From contig CALAJQ010000025.1 of the NCBI GenBank assembly GCA_937922785.1, positions 62,001 to 126,000 on the forward strand: a stretch of DNA of 64,000 bases, written 5' to 3'. Shown one piece after another: positions 49,045 through 57,303 of this stretch (positions are counted from its first letter, which is position 1; the number at the start of each line of letters is the position of its first letter). The translations under genes and the position numbers were made by a program. Under the pieces are notes generated by a model. It was not told the origin of the DNA. It saw only the letters and a list, made by a program, of their open reading frames with translations, and searched no databases. Origin of the DNA: an uncultured Acidimicrobiales bacterium (GTDB lineage Bacteria; Actinomycetota; Acidimicrobiia; Acidimicrobiales; SZUA-35).

Positions 49045-49974
49045 CTAGTGGCGGGCGAACGGCCTCGTAAGTGCTGCTGGTGCCTTTACCCTTCCGGCGA
49101 GAATAACTAGTGCAGCGATCGTCAGTACCGCGGGCGCCATCGCGGCAATGTCGGAGTAGCTGCGTGGTATGAGCTGAAGAGCCTTCAGCTGAAGCACTGA
49201 AGCTGCCACGAGGCCATATAGAAGTGCGCCAACCATGACTCCCGATGGGCGCCATGCACCGAAGTAGACAAGCGCCACGGCAATAAATCCAAGACCTTGG
49301 GTGAGGTTTGGTTGGAACACTCCGAGCTGAAGCACCAACGCTCCGCCCGCAAGACCGGCCAACACGTTGCCGATGAGAATGGCAATAAACCTAGTTCGTT
49401 GAGCTGAGACACCCAGGCTGTCTGCAGCCTGTGGATTCTCCCCCACCGCTCGCACATTCATTCCAAACGTTGTCTTACGCAGTAGCCATGCAACAGCGGG
49501 CACCAACAAAAACGCTCCGTAGATGACCACTGAGTGGCTAAACAACGCCTCGCCGAGAACTGGGAGGTCGCTAAGCACTGGGATTCTCACGTCAGGCAGC
49601 GACTTTACAAAACGTGGCGTGCCAACGTTCTTCTGGAACATCAGGTCACTGAAGCCCAGACCAAAAAGGAAGATGCCAATACCGCTGATGCCTTGCTGAG
49701 CTTCAAAGAACACCGTGACAATGGCATAGATGATGCCCATCACAAGGCCCACCAAAACCGAAACCCCGATGCCAAGCCACAGGTTCTCGTGAACCAGAAC
49801 AGTCCAGTAGGCAAAGAATGCCGACAGCTGCATGACGCCATCAACACCCAGGTTCAGCACGCCGCTTCGCTGGCCTACTGTTTCACCCAAGCCAGCCAGT
49901 AGATATGGCGTTGCCAGCCGAATACCAGACGCTAGAACTGCCACAGAGAAGATCGCTTCGAGATACTCAAGCAT
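49045..49974 (-). CDS. ABC transporter permease (BMP/nucleoside-type), subunit 2
   Basis: 309 aa with 8-10 hydrophobic segments, BPD_transp_2 family (YufQ/NupQ-like). Typical: YLLAGLGETVGQRSGVLNLGVDGV, the GLGFSDLMFQ region and FIAVALVYFGAWRPSGVMVG. ATG 49974 lies inside the previous permease gene (8-nt overlap) and has a near-perfect AAGGAGGT 8 nt upstream. Confidence 0.92.
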   Translation of the reverse strand: MLEYLEAIFSVAVLASGIRLATPYLLAGLGETVGQRSGVLNLGVDGVMQLSAFFAYWTVLVHENLWLGIGVSVLVGLVMGIIYAIVTVFFEAQQGISGIGIFLFGLGFSDLMFQKNVGTPRFVKSLPDVRIPVLSDLPVLGEALFSHSVVIYGAFLLVPAVAWLLRKTTFGMNVRAVGENPQAADSLGVSAQRTRFIAILIGNVLAGLAGGALVLQLGVFQPNLTQGLGFIAVALVYFGAWRPSGVMVGALLYGLVAASVLQLKALQLIPRSYSDIAAMAPAVLTIAALVILAGRVKAPAALTRPFARH

Positions 49975-51061
49975 CTTTGAGTACCTCCTTCATTTCGCTA
50001 CGTGCATTGGCCAACTGATCTAGCCGGGTTCGAACCTTGGCCGAGGAGACTACGAATATCACGACTATTCCGTTTAGAGCTACTGCCAATGCCGCTGGAA
50101 CTTGAAGGGCCCGCTGCAGGCCGGTGGCGCCGGTGAGCAGACCACCGAAGAGGAACGAGGAAGGGATTGTCCAAAGTGGATGTAGCCCACCGAACAGTGC
50201 AGCGACGATCCCGTTGAAGCCAGCTGAACCTGTGAAACCAGCCGCTGAACCGTCGGTAACCATACGAACGCTCTCTGAGCCGAACACCAAGATGGCACCA
50301 GCCAGACCTGAAAGAGAGCCACTTAAAGCAAGCGCTGTCACGATGCTTTTCTTAACCGGGATGCCAGCCGCCTTGGCCGCCTCAGGGCTGTGCCCAACGG
50401 CCCGCAAGCGAAACCCTAGTGGGGTTCGCCACAGCAGAACGTAAGCGCCGATGGCTGCAAGCACTGCCACCAAGACTCCAAGATGAAGTCGGCTGCCAGG
50501 TATGAGAGCAGGCAATGTTGCGTTCTCGCTTAGCCGTGCGGTTTGTGGAATACGAGTGCCGCGCTCAACTTCTAGAGGGTCAATCAGCCAGCCCCGAAGT
50601 AAGAAGTTCATGAACTGAACAGCCACCAGGTTAAGCATGATCGTGCTGAGGATCTCATTGACCGATGCATATGCCTTCAGTGCCCCGGGAATAGCGCCCC
50701 ACACCGCTCCGCCAAGAGCTCCGGCTATCAGAACCAAAGGAACCAGGAGAATCCCGGGCAGATTGGGCAGCTGAATGGCAACAATGGTTGAAAGCAGTGC
50801 ACCGGCGACTATCTGACCTTCGCCGCCTATGTTCACCACGCTTGCCCTAAACGCAATTGTGATGCCAGCACCTACAAGCAACAGAGGCGTGGCTCGCACC
50901 AATGTGGTTGCGATTCTGGGACCACTACCAACTGCTTGGTCGACGAGTGCTCGGAGTCCCTCAACGGGATCGGCGCCCACCGCAACCAGCATGATCGCTC
51001 CGCATGCAAACGCGACCAGTGCCGCTAGCAGCGGCACAGCTGCGCCAAAAAGCCTCTGCAC
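49967..51061 (-). CDS. ABC transporter permease (BMP/nucleoside-type), subunit 1
   Basis: 364 aa, YufP/NupP-like, with about 9 hydrophobic segments; VVNIGGEGQIVAGALLST and GFTGSAGFNGIVAALFGG are family marks. It is the first gene of permease-permease-BMP-ATPase on the minus strand. The GTG at 51061 is chosen because GGGGAGG lies 8 nt upstream; the GTG at 51085 would put this ribosome site inside the coding region. Confidence 0.9.
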   Translation of the reverse strand: MQRLFGAAVPLLAALVAFACGAIMLVAVGADPVEGLRALVDQAVGSGPRIATTLVRATPLLLVGAGITIAFRASVVNIGGEGQIVAGALLSTIVAIQLPNLPGILLVPLVLIAGALGGAVWGAIPGALKAYASVNEILSTIMLNLVAVQFMNFLLRGWLIDPLEVERGTRIPQTARLSENATLPALIPGSRLHLGVLVAVLAAIGAYVLLWRTPLGFRLRAVGHSPEAAKAAGIPVKKSIVTALALSGSLSGLAGAILVFGSESVRMVTDGSAAGFTGSAGFNGIVAALFGGLHPLWTIPSSFLFGGLLTGATGLQRALQVPAALAVALNGIVVIFVVSSAKVRTRLDQLANARSEMKEVLKDA

Positions 51062-51135
51062 TTGTGCGACCTCCCCAAAGTTCACATCTGGATACCAGGT
51101 ATCCGCTCAGGGCACCCTACTGGCAGCGTTAACAA

Positions 51136-51170
51136 ATTGTAAAGCGTGGGTTAACGGAGGGTTATCCACA
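51136..51170 (-). promoter_or_regulatory. Promoter region of the nucleoside-type ABC operon with a DnaA box
   Basis: On the minus strand, TACAAT (51141-51136) is a good -10. TGTGGATAA (51170-51162), an exact DnaA box TTATCCACA on the plus strand, covers the -35 position. Two GTTAAC palindromes (51128-51133 and 51150-51155, 22 bp apart) flank the -10. DnaA control is inferred. Confidence 0.45.
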
Positions 51171-51181
51171 GAAAAGGCAAC

Positions 51182-51859
51182 CTAGATACTTTCGAGACTT
51201 GACCCCAGATTTTTGGCGGTCTCCGAAAGCGGAACGTCACTTTTGTGCTTTGGGTATGTGCCCAGGATGCGGTCACCCATGTTGGATGTCACGCCGAGCC
51301 AATTGTGCTCGTTGCGATAGTGGTGCAGTCGATGGTTGCGGGCTAGGCGTTTGTAAACTCGAGTCTTGGGCTTGTAGCGAGTGTGAACCAAGAGATGCGT
51401 CCACTCATAATGCAGCAGCCCGATTAGCGCCAACATGTAGCCCGTCAGATATGGGGCCAACATTTCGAACCCCAGAATCCACATGAACACTGGCACCCAC
51501 AAAGCTGTGAACACACCAAACATTGCGGCAAAAAGAGCAGACTCGGGCGTGTTCAACAACAGGTGAACCATGCCATTGGGATCCTGGTGGTGGGCCCGGT
51601 GCCCGGTACCGGTTCGCAACTTAGTCATACGAAACGAGTCTTCCGGTGCGTGTAGAAGGAACAGATGAACGACCCATTCGAACACGCCGACCAAGAATAA
51701 GGTCGTGCCGGCAATGACTAAATCGCCCCACCCCCAATTGCCGTACCAAAGACGCCCGCCCACTGCCAGCGCTACAAATGTTGCGATGACTCGTGGCGAC
51801 CCGAACTGAACAAAGGCCTTGAAGGTCTCGGATTTGTTCCTAAGGTCGTTGGTCCGCAT
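51182..51859 (-). CDS. Fatty-acid/sterol hydroxylase-family membrane di-iron enzyme
   Basis: 225 aa with four hydrophobic segments and the full His-box set: HLFLLH, GHRAHH, HYEWTHLLVH and NHRLHHYRNEHN. This family includes sterol desaturases, fatty-acid 2-hydroxylases and carotenoid ring hydroxylases. The HxxxH-type spacing and small size suggest lipid hydroxylation, substrate unknown. It is the last gene of the pyrC-pyrE run, 9 nt after pyrE. Confidence 0.85.
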   Translation of the reverse strand: MRTNDLRNKSETFKAFVQFGSPRVIATFVALAVGGRLWYGNWGWGDLVIAGTTLFLVGVFEWVVHLFLLHAPEDSFRMTKLRTGTGHRAHHQDPNGMVHLLLNTPESALFAAMFGVFTALWVPVFMWILGFEMLAPYLTGYMLALIGLLHYEWTHLLVHTRYKPKTRVYKRLARNHRLHHYRNEHNWLGVTSNMGDRILGTYPKHKSDVPLSETAKNLGSSLESI

Positions 51860-51868
51860 ACATGAGGC

Positions 51869-52432
51869 CTACCCGAGCGGCGGAAGACCCATCTCCTCGT
51901 GAGTGCCAAGCGCAAAGAAAGGCACGCCACGGCGTTCCATCTCTGGCCTGGCGGTCGTTCCTCTATCAATCAGCGTTGCTGCTGCCACTACCTCGGCTCC
52001 AGATTCAACAATTGCCTCTAGTGCCTCAAACATTGAGCCACCGGTAGATACAACGTCCTCCACAAGTAAAACCTTTACACCAGGACCAACCTTGGCTCCT
52101 TCAATGCGATTGCCAGTACCACGATCCTTGGCTGCTTTTCGAACAAAGAACCACTGGCTGTCGGCCGACATGGCCACGCCAACCGCAAGGTGGTCTGCCC
52201 CTAAAGTCAGACCCCCGCACGCATCCCACTCGATACCGGCGTCGGCAACGACACCGGCAATCGCGTCGCAGGCAACCTTCAGATCCGATGCTTGAGCGAG
52301 TCCCGCCTTGCCGTCGACAAAGAACTTCGACATCTTCCCCGACGCCAGTTCGATTGGCTCATCAAACCGAAGCACTGCCTTGTCGAAGAGGATCTTTTGG
52401 GCGGCAGTGAGTAGTTCGGCTGTTTGAGGCAT
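51869..52432 (-). CDS. pyrE: Orotate phosphoribosyltransferase
   Basis: A 187-aa type I phosphoribosyltransferase making OMP from orotate and PRPP. The PRPP loop is VLLVEDVVSTGGSM; SGKMSKFFVDGK and RKAAKDRGTGNRIEG (the flexible catalytic loop) are present. It lies 16 nt after the NTF2-like gene and two genes after pyrC. TAAAGT exactly 6 nt before ATG 52432 suggests that it also has its own leaderless promoter. Confidence 0.93.
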   Translation of the reverse strand: MPQTAELLTAAQKILFDKAVLRFDEPIELASGKMSKFFVDGKAGLAQASDLKVACDAIAGVVADAGIEWDACGGLTLGADHLAVGVAMSADSQWFFVRKAAKDRGTGNRIEGAKVGPGVKVLLVEDVVSTGGSMFEALEAIVESGAEVVAAATLIDRGTTARPEMERRGVPFFALGTHEEMGLPPLG

Positions 52433-52438
52433 GACTTC

Positions 52439-52444
52439 ACTTTA
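52439..52444 (-). promoter_or_regulatory. -10 element (TAAAGT) of pyrE, leaderless
   Basis: TAAAGT on the minus strand, 6 nt before ATG 52432, in the short gap between the NTF2-like gene and pyrE. Confidence 0.4.
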
Positions 52445-52448
52445 TTGC

Positions 52449-52868
52449 TCAGGCATCGTCGCCGGCACTCGGGCCTGTCAACATTGCCTTGGCGAACGCC
52501 GCGGTGTCGGCATAGACCTCGTACCCGGTTATCAGCGTGCCGGCAATGCTGAAGATATTCAGCATCGAGCCAACGACTTCAGCGCCCGTCGCCTTCACTC
52601 GCCACCGGCCTCGGGTTGCCACCACAACGTGATGATCGTCGCCAAATGGAGGTTGGCGTTCGGCGTCAACGATCTCTAGGTGCTCGCCCACAATGGCAAG
52701 GAATTGGGCGAACCCTTGCACCCCAACGAACCTTCCGGCCCAAGGAAGATCGCCCGGCGTTGCGTGGTAGGTGACAACCACATCTTGGGCCAGTATCGCG
52801 TTAAGCCCGGCAATATCGCGTGCCGTCAACAGCTCGTAGAACTGTGCAACCAACTGGTCCGAATTCAC
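52449..52868 (-). CDS. NTF2-like/SnoaL-like protein within the pyrimidine gene run
   Basis: 139 aa with the pattern of NTF2-like cone-fold proteins: YELLTARDIAGLNAILAQDVVVTY, GDLPWAGRFVGVQGFAQFL and HHVVVATRGRWRVKATG. Members may be enzymes or binding proteins; catalytic residues cannot be assigned. It is sandwiched between pyrC (2-nt gap) and pyrE (16-nt gap), so it is very probably co-expressed with them. Confidence 0.82.
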   Translation of the reverse strand: MNSDQLVAQFYELLTARDIAGLNAILAQDVVVTYHATPGDLPWAGRFVGVQGFAQFLAIVGEHLEIVDAERQPPFGDDHHVVVATRGRWRVKATGAEVVGSMLNIFSIAGTLITGYEVYADTAAFAKAMLTGPSAGDDA

Positions 52869-52870
52869 CG

Positions 52871-53923
52871 CTACAAGACCTCAACAGTCCAAAGCGCCGC
52901 TGCGTCGACGCCGAAATGGACAACCTCGTCACCAGATTCGGTTACTAGGCGGTCAGGCGGGGCAGAAGCTTCAGCTTCGCTACGTGTTAGTCGCAGGCGC
53001 CCCACTGGGGGCTCAACGCCATAGATCCCGACCCCGTTGTGAGAAACGAACTTGGCCAGGTTGTCAATTTGGCCGGCATGAAAGAAAACCTCGGCCACAG
53101 CCTCCAGGCCATACGCCGCGTTAAAGACCCCAGCAGCCGCTGAAGGTCCGTACTTCGCTGTAGTGGGATGAGGCGCAGAGTCGGTGCCCATGCAGAAAGA
53201 CGAATCCCCCGCTGTCGCAACCTCAACCAAACGCCGTCGATCAGTCGGAGAGTTGATGATCGGCTTGCAATAGAGGTCAGGCTTAAGGCCCGAAGCCAAC
53301 AAGTCGCCTCGGTCTTTGGCCAGGTGATGGGGCGTGATGGTTGCCGCCAACTGATCATGGCCCATCACAAGGTCAACACCGGCTGCTGTTGAAACGTGTT
53401 CGATTGTTACCGAAAGGCCTGGGAGCCGTTCCAACATTGGCACCACATGGCGTTCTAGGAATACGGCTTCCCGGTCATAAACGTCCACCTCGGGGTCGGT
53501 GGATTCGGCGTGCACTAGAAGCCGCATGCCCATGTCAGCCATAGCTTCGAACAACGAATTGAACTCAGCCAAACCACCGGCCGCCTGATCAGAATTGGTG
53601 GTCGCTCCGGCCGGATAGAACTTGACGGCGGCAACGTCGCCGGCGGCGAACCCAGCTCGCAGATCATCGAGATCAATGTCGGCCGAAGCAAACAGAGTGA
53701 TCAAAGGCTTGAAGGCGCCACCGTCTACCGCCGCCGCTGCATCAAGAATTCGCTGACGATATGCAACTGCATCGGTTGTGTTGGTTAGCGGTGGTCGCAG
53801 GTTAGGCATGACCATCGCATAGCGGTACGTTTGGGCCGATGCCCCAACTACAGCCTTAAGCATTTCGTCATCGCGCAGATGGAGGTGCCAGTCATCAGGT
53901 GTTGGGATTTCGATCGTTACCAC
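52871..53923 (-). CDS. pyrC: Dihydroorotase (class II, PyrC type)
   Basis: 350 aa, closing carbamoyl-aspartate to dihydroorotate. DDWHLHLRDD (zinc HxH), VMPNLRPPLTNT, AVKFYPAGATTNSD (carboxylated Lys), LLVHAES (His), VTIEHVSTAAGV (His) and GTDSAPHP (catalytic Asp) are all present. This is the E. coli-like class II rather than the pyrBC-linked class I usual in actinobacteria. GTG 53923 is supported by TAGCTT 7 nt upstream; a TTG at 53932 falls within that element. Confidence 0.93.
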   Translation of the reverse strand: MVTIEIPTPDDWHLHLRDDEMLKAVVGASAQTYRYAMVMPNLRPPLTNTTDAVAYRQRILDAAAAVDGGAFKPLITLFASADIDLDDLRAGFAAGDVAAVKFYPAGATTNSDQAAGGLAEFNSLFEAMADMGMRLLVHAESTDPEVDVYDREAVFLERHVVPMLERLPGLSVTIEHVSTAAGVDLVMGHDQLAATITPHHLAKDRGDLLASGLKPDLYCKPIINSPTDRRRLVEVATAGDSSFCMGTDSAPHPTTAKYGPSAAAGVFNAAYGLEAVAEVFFHAGQIDNLAKFVSHNGVGIYGVEPPVGRLRLTRSEAEASAPPDRLVTESGDEVVHFGVDAAALWTVEVL

Positions 53924-53930
53924 GCCGATC

Positions 53931-53936
53931 AAGCTA
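53931..53936 (-). promoter_or_regulatory. -10 element (TAGCTT) of pyrC, leaderless
   Basis: TAGCTT on the minus strand, 7 nt before GTG 53923 and 10 nt after the TetR gene's stop, allowing the pyrC run to be expressed apart from the TetR gene. Confidence 0.4.
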
Positions 53937-53946
53937 GTGGCATTGC

Positions 53947-54513
53947 CTAACGGGTTGGCTGTAACTGAACCATGATTCGGTCAGCCATTGACTCCAGGTC
54001 TACGTTTTCAAGACGCTCTGGCCACAGCAACGACCGCACTACGAACGGACCGTCGATAATCTCAAAGGCCGTCTCGAGGTCGATTTCTGCAGAGATCTCA
54101 CCCTTTTCATGCCAGCGCTCGAACACGACACCCACTGGGCTTTCGTGACTACCGTCAAACACTTTCCGTAGTGCGTTCAGCTCGGGGTCTCGCGCCGCAG
54201 CTGAGAACAAATCGAGGAAGACGCTTCGCGCTTTTGCGTCAGCAAAGCTTGGCAGGATCGCAGTGAGCAGGCCGACAATGTCACCCCGGAGAGTTCCGGT
54301 ATCTGGTGCGGGCGGGTAGGTCACGGTGCCGTCAACGGCGGCCAACAAGAGTTCGTTCTTGGACGCGAAATGTCGGTAGATGGTGGTCTTGGCAACTCCT
54401 GACTTTCTGGCTACTTCCTCAATTGTGAGGTCCTTGACACCTTTGGCCACAACGATGGCTGTGGCCGCCGCCAACATCTTTTTTCTCGCTGCTTTGCTGG
54501 GTGTTCTAGCCAT
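53947..54513 (-). CDS. TetR-family transcriptional regulator
   Basis: 188 aa. Typical N-terminal HTH: LTIEEVARKSGVAKTTIYRHFASKNELLLAA (~27-57; only key parts are needed for the call), then a C-terminal ligand domain resembling TetR_C_11-type. It is divergent from the MMPL exporter gene with a 119-bp gap containing a palindrome, so it most likely represses that exporter and itself. AGGGAAG precedes the ATG. Confidence 0.9.
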   Translation of the reverse strand: MARTPSKAARKKMLAAATAIVVAKGVKDLTIEEVARKSGVAKTTIYRHFASKNELLLAAVDGTVTYPPAPDTGTLRGDIVGLLTAILPSFADAKARSVFLDLFSAAARDPELNALRKVFDGSHESPVGVVFERWHEKGEISAEIDLETAFEIIDGPFVVRSLLWPERLENVDLESMADRIMVQLQPTR

Positions 54514-54578
54514 AACGCTTCCCTATCGTAGTGAAATTTGGCACAAAGTATTGCGCACCCCATCCTGGCGTATTATAA

Positions 54579-54596
54579 CGCTACTTGACCGTAGCG
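54579..54596. promoter_or_regulatory. Candidate TetR operator, CGCTAC-N6-GTAGCG
   Basis: A perfect 6-bp inverted repeat lies 36 bp before the MMPL ATG, directly after TATTATAAC (54571-54579), which can serve as a -10. A related half site TATCGTAG lies near the tetR start (54526-54533). Binding here would block MMPL transcription. Confidence 0.5.
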
Positions 54597-54632
54597 ATTA
54601 TTACCCACCAGAACCACGAACAGGAACAGCAA

Positions 54633-56879
54633 ATGTCAAAAGCTCTCTACCGACTTGGAAGGTTCTGCGCCGAGAAACCGTTTGTGATCATCGGTGCATG
54701 GTTAGTCGCCGCCGCTGTAGTGATCGGCGCTGGAAGTGTGTGGGGCCAGGACCTCGAGGATTCGTTTGAAGTTCCCGGGCTCGACTCACAAAACGCAATT
54801 GATCTTCTAAGTGAAGCCCAATCTGACCAGGCTGGCCTGACCGCTCAGGTCGTCATGGTGCCACTCAACGACGGCGAAACATTCTTTGACTCTCCCAGTG
54901 CCCAAGCCGGGCTGGCCGAAGTGCAAGCCGGCCTGGCATCGCTGCCCAGGGTCATCGGAACAAGTGACACCGCCGGAGCTGTCGCCGCTGGCCCCGAGAT
55001 CGCGGTTCAAAGCGGAGCGATCTCAGCTGACGGGCGGATCGCACTTGTTCGAGTGCAGTACCCCGTGATCGAGGAACTGTCGGTAGAAGACCTAGACATC
55101 CTTAAAGAGTTCGGTGATGAGGCACGGGTTGGGTCGCCTTTGCAGATTGAGCTTGGTGGCGAATTGTTCTTCTCGTTCGAGGAACCTCAGACCGGCCTAG
55201 GCGAACTCATCGGCATCATTGCCGCCGTCATCATCTTGCTGTTGGCGTTTGGTTCGGTAATCGCAATGGGGCTGCCAATTGGCATGGCCATCTTCGGGCT
55301 GGCGCTGGGCATCAGCGCAATGCCTCTTATCTCCAACCTTGTTGCGATCCCCAGCTGGGCCCCGCAGATGGCATCCATGATCGGGTTAGGTGTAGGCATT
55401 GACTACGCCTTGTTCCTGGTGACCCGACACCGCGAGTTCCTCTCCCAAGGTATGACCGTTGTTGAATCGGCTGGTCGGGCAGTTGCCACTTCTGGCCAAG
55501 CCGTCATCTTTGCGGGCGGCACCGTAGTCATTGCCATTCTCGGTCTTGCGGTCGCCGGAATTCCTTTCATGACCGCGGCCGGAATAGCGACCTCGGTTGT
55601 GGTTCTCATCATGGTGGTTGCCTCGGTCACGCTGCTCCCCGCATTCCTGGGTTGGTCTGGCCACTGGATTAACCGACTTGGCATTCGCCGCCACAAGGGC
55701 GTAACAAGCGGAGTTGCAAAAGGTTCAGGTTGGGAGCGTTGGGGAACCCACGTTGCCAACAACGCTTGGCCCTATGCAATTGGCGTCACTGTTCTGCTGC
55801 TGACGCTCGCCTCGCCTGTTCTGGCGTTACGCCTGGGATTCCCTGACGAAGGCACCCTGCCTGAGACTCGCACAGAGCGACGAGCTTATGACCTGGTTGC
55901 CGAAGGCTTTGGCGCTGGAATCAACGGGCCGCTAATCATTGCGGTCGATATCAGCGATGACGCATCAGTTGTGGAACCGCTGACCGCAGCCATCATGGCC
56001 GACCCAGGGGTCGCCGCAGTTGCGCCGCCTACGGTCAATGCCGAGGCTGGCGTTGCCACCATCGTGGCCTTCCCGACAACCGCGCCTCAGGATGACGAAA
56101 CGCTAGTAACCATCAAACGGCTTCGAGCCGATGTGTTCCCGACGGTCTTGGACTCCAGTCCTGCCCTAGCCCATGTGGGCGGTGGTACGGCCAGCTTTGC
56201 CGACATCGGAGACCGCGTTATAGACCGGCTACCGCTGTTCATCGCCGCAGTGATCTTGCTTTCATTCCTACTGCTCATGGTCGTCTTCCGATCGATCCTG
56301 GTGCCTCTAAAGGCCGCCTTGCTGAACCTGTTAAGCATCGGTGCTGCCTATGGCGTCCTCGTGATGGTGTTCCAATGGGGTTGGGGCAAGGAACTGATTG
56401 GCTTGGAGGCAACCGTGCCAATTGTTTCCTTCATCCCAATGTTCATGTTCGCTGTGTTGTTCGGCCTCTCTATGGATTATGAAGTCTTCCTGCTGTCACG
56501 AGTGCGTGAGGAATACCTCATCACTGGTGACAACGACATGTCGGTAATCCAAGGCATCGGCAGCACCGCCCGAGTAATCACTTCGGCCGCTCTCATCATG
56601 ATCTCGGTGTTCCTTGGCTTTGTTCTTGGCGACGACGCTGTGATCAAGATGATGGGTCTGGGTCTGGCAACTGCCATCTTCGTTGACGCAACGGTGGTGC
56701 GCATCGTGCTTGTGCCCGCCACGATGAAACTAATGGGCGACGCCAACTGGTGGATCCCAGGCTGGCTTGATCGTCTGCTACCCACCATCGATATCGAAGG
56801 CGAAGCGGGCTTGCCGGTTCCAGAAATGGAAGCCGTGACAACCCCTGCCGTGGCCCAGAAAGCTGAAGCATTGGTTTGA
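54633..56879 (+). CDS. MMPL-family RND transporter
   Basis: 748 aa with about 12 transmembrane segments in two halves. Segments 2-6 include LIGIIAAVIILLLAFGSVIA and MIGLGVGIDYALFLVTRHRE (MMPL signature with Asp-Tyr). The second half has MFAVLFGLSMDYEVFLLSRVRE with the matching Asp-Tyr; these charged pairs carry protons. Extracytoplasmic loops follow helices 1 and 7. Such proteins export lipids or drugs. ATG 54633 is supported by AGGAA 7 nt upstream. Confidence 0.93.
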   Translation: MSKALYRLGRFCAEKPFVIIGAWLVAAAVVIGAGSVWGQDLEDSFEVPGLDSQNAIDLLSEAQSDQAGLTAQVVMVPLNDGETFFDSPSAQAGLAEVQAGLASLPRVIGTSDTAGAVAAGPEIAVQSGAISADGRIALVRVQYPVIEELSVEDLDILKEFGDEARVGSPLQIELGGELFFSFEEPQTGLGELIGIIAAVIILLLAFGSVIAMGLPIGMAIFGLALGISAMPLISNLVAIPSWAPQMASMIGLGVGIDYALFLVTRHREFLSQGMTVVESAGRAVATSGQAVIFAGGTVVIAILGLAVAGIPFMTAAGIATSVVVLIMVVASVTLLPAFLGWSGHWINRLGIRRHKGVTSGVAKGSGWERWGTHVANNAWPYAIGVTVLLLTLASPVLALRLGFPDEGTLPETRTERRAYDLVAEGFGAGINGPLIIAVDISDDASVVEPLTAAIMADPGVAAVAPPTVNAEAGVATIVAFPTTAPQDDETLVTIKRLRADVFPTVLDSSPALAHVGGGTASFADIGDRVIDRLPLFIAAVILLSFLLLMVVFRSILVPLKAALLNLLSIGAAYGVLVMVFQWGWGKELIGLEATVPIVSFIPMFMFAVLFGLSMDYEVFLLSRVREEYLITGDNDMSVIQGIGSTARVITSAALIMISVFLGFVLGDDAVIKMMGLGLATAIFVDATVVRIVLVPATMKLMGDANWWIPGWLDRLLPTIDIEGEAGLPVPEMEAVTTPAVAQKAEALV

Positions 56880-56935
56880 TCTAGAATGGCTGGATCAGAT
56901 TCGGCCATCGCACAATTGGAGCTTCGAGGTTAGCC

Positions 56936-57298
56936 GTGCGGTCACTTGCCGTAGCCGCTGCAATAGCCATCTCGGGCTGCGGTTCAGCGGATGAATCTGG
57001 AGACTTGGATCGTTGGTGTGAGTTGACCATCCAGAACACTGGAAACACCCAGTCTTTAAGTGACACCCAACTAATGGACTGGACAGAGTCTGCTCCGCCG
57101 GAGATTCGCAATGAAACTGAGACTCTCACAGACGTTGCCAGAGAGCTGCGCGTACGAATGGCCGACGCTTTGCCTGAGGAACAAATGAAGGTGGCCGACG
57201 AGGCCCTAGCGGAGGCGTTTTCCGATCTAGATACCCAGCGGGCTGGCGCCACTGTTGAGCAGTATCTGTTTGAGAACTGTCCGGATTACGAGGGCTGA
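56936..57298 (+). CDS. Small lipoprotein of unknown function
   Basis: 120 aa. A very short signal with a lipobox-like ISGC (Cys15) is followed by an acidic, mostly helical domain with one CxxT...C pair (WCELTIQNT near the start, ENCPDYEG at the end) that may be a disulfide. No family recognised. GTG start; no clear ribosome site. It is convergent with the molybdenum hydroxylase gene (5-nt gap). Confidence 0.6.
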   Translation: MRSLAVAAAIAISGCGSADESGDLDRWCELTIQNTGNTQSLSDTQLMDWTESAPPEIRNETETLTDVARELRVRMADALPEEQMKVADEALAEAFSDLDTQRAGATVEQYLFENCPDYEG

Positions 57299-57303
57299 TC
57301 CAG

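Noticed and set aside
51128-51170. Replication origin at the DnaA box
   Set aside because: Only one exact box is present, with no cluster, no A+T-rich unwinding region and no dnaA/dnaN nearby.
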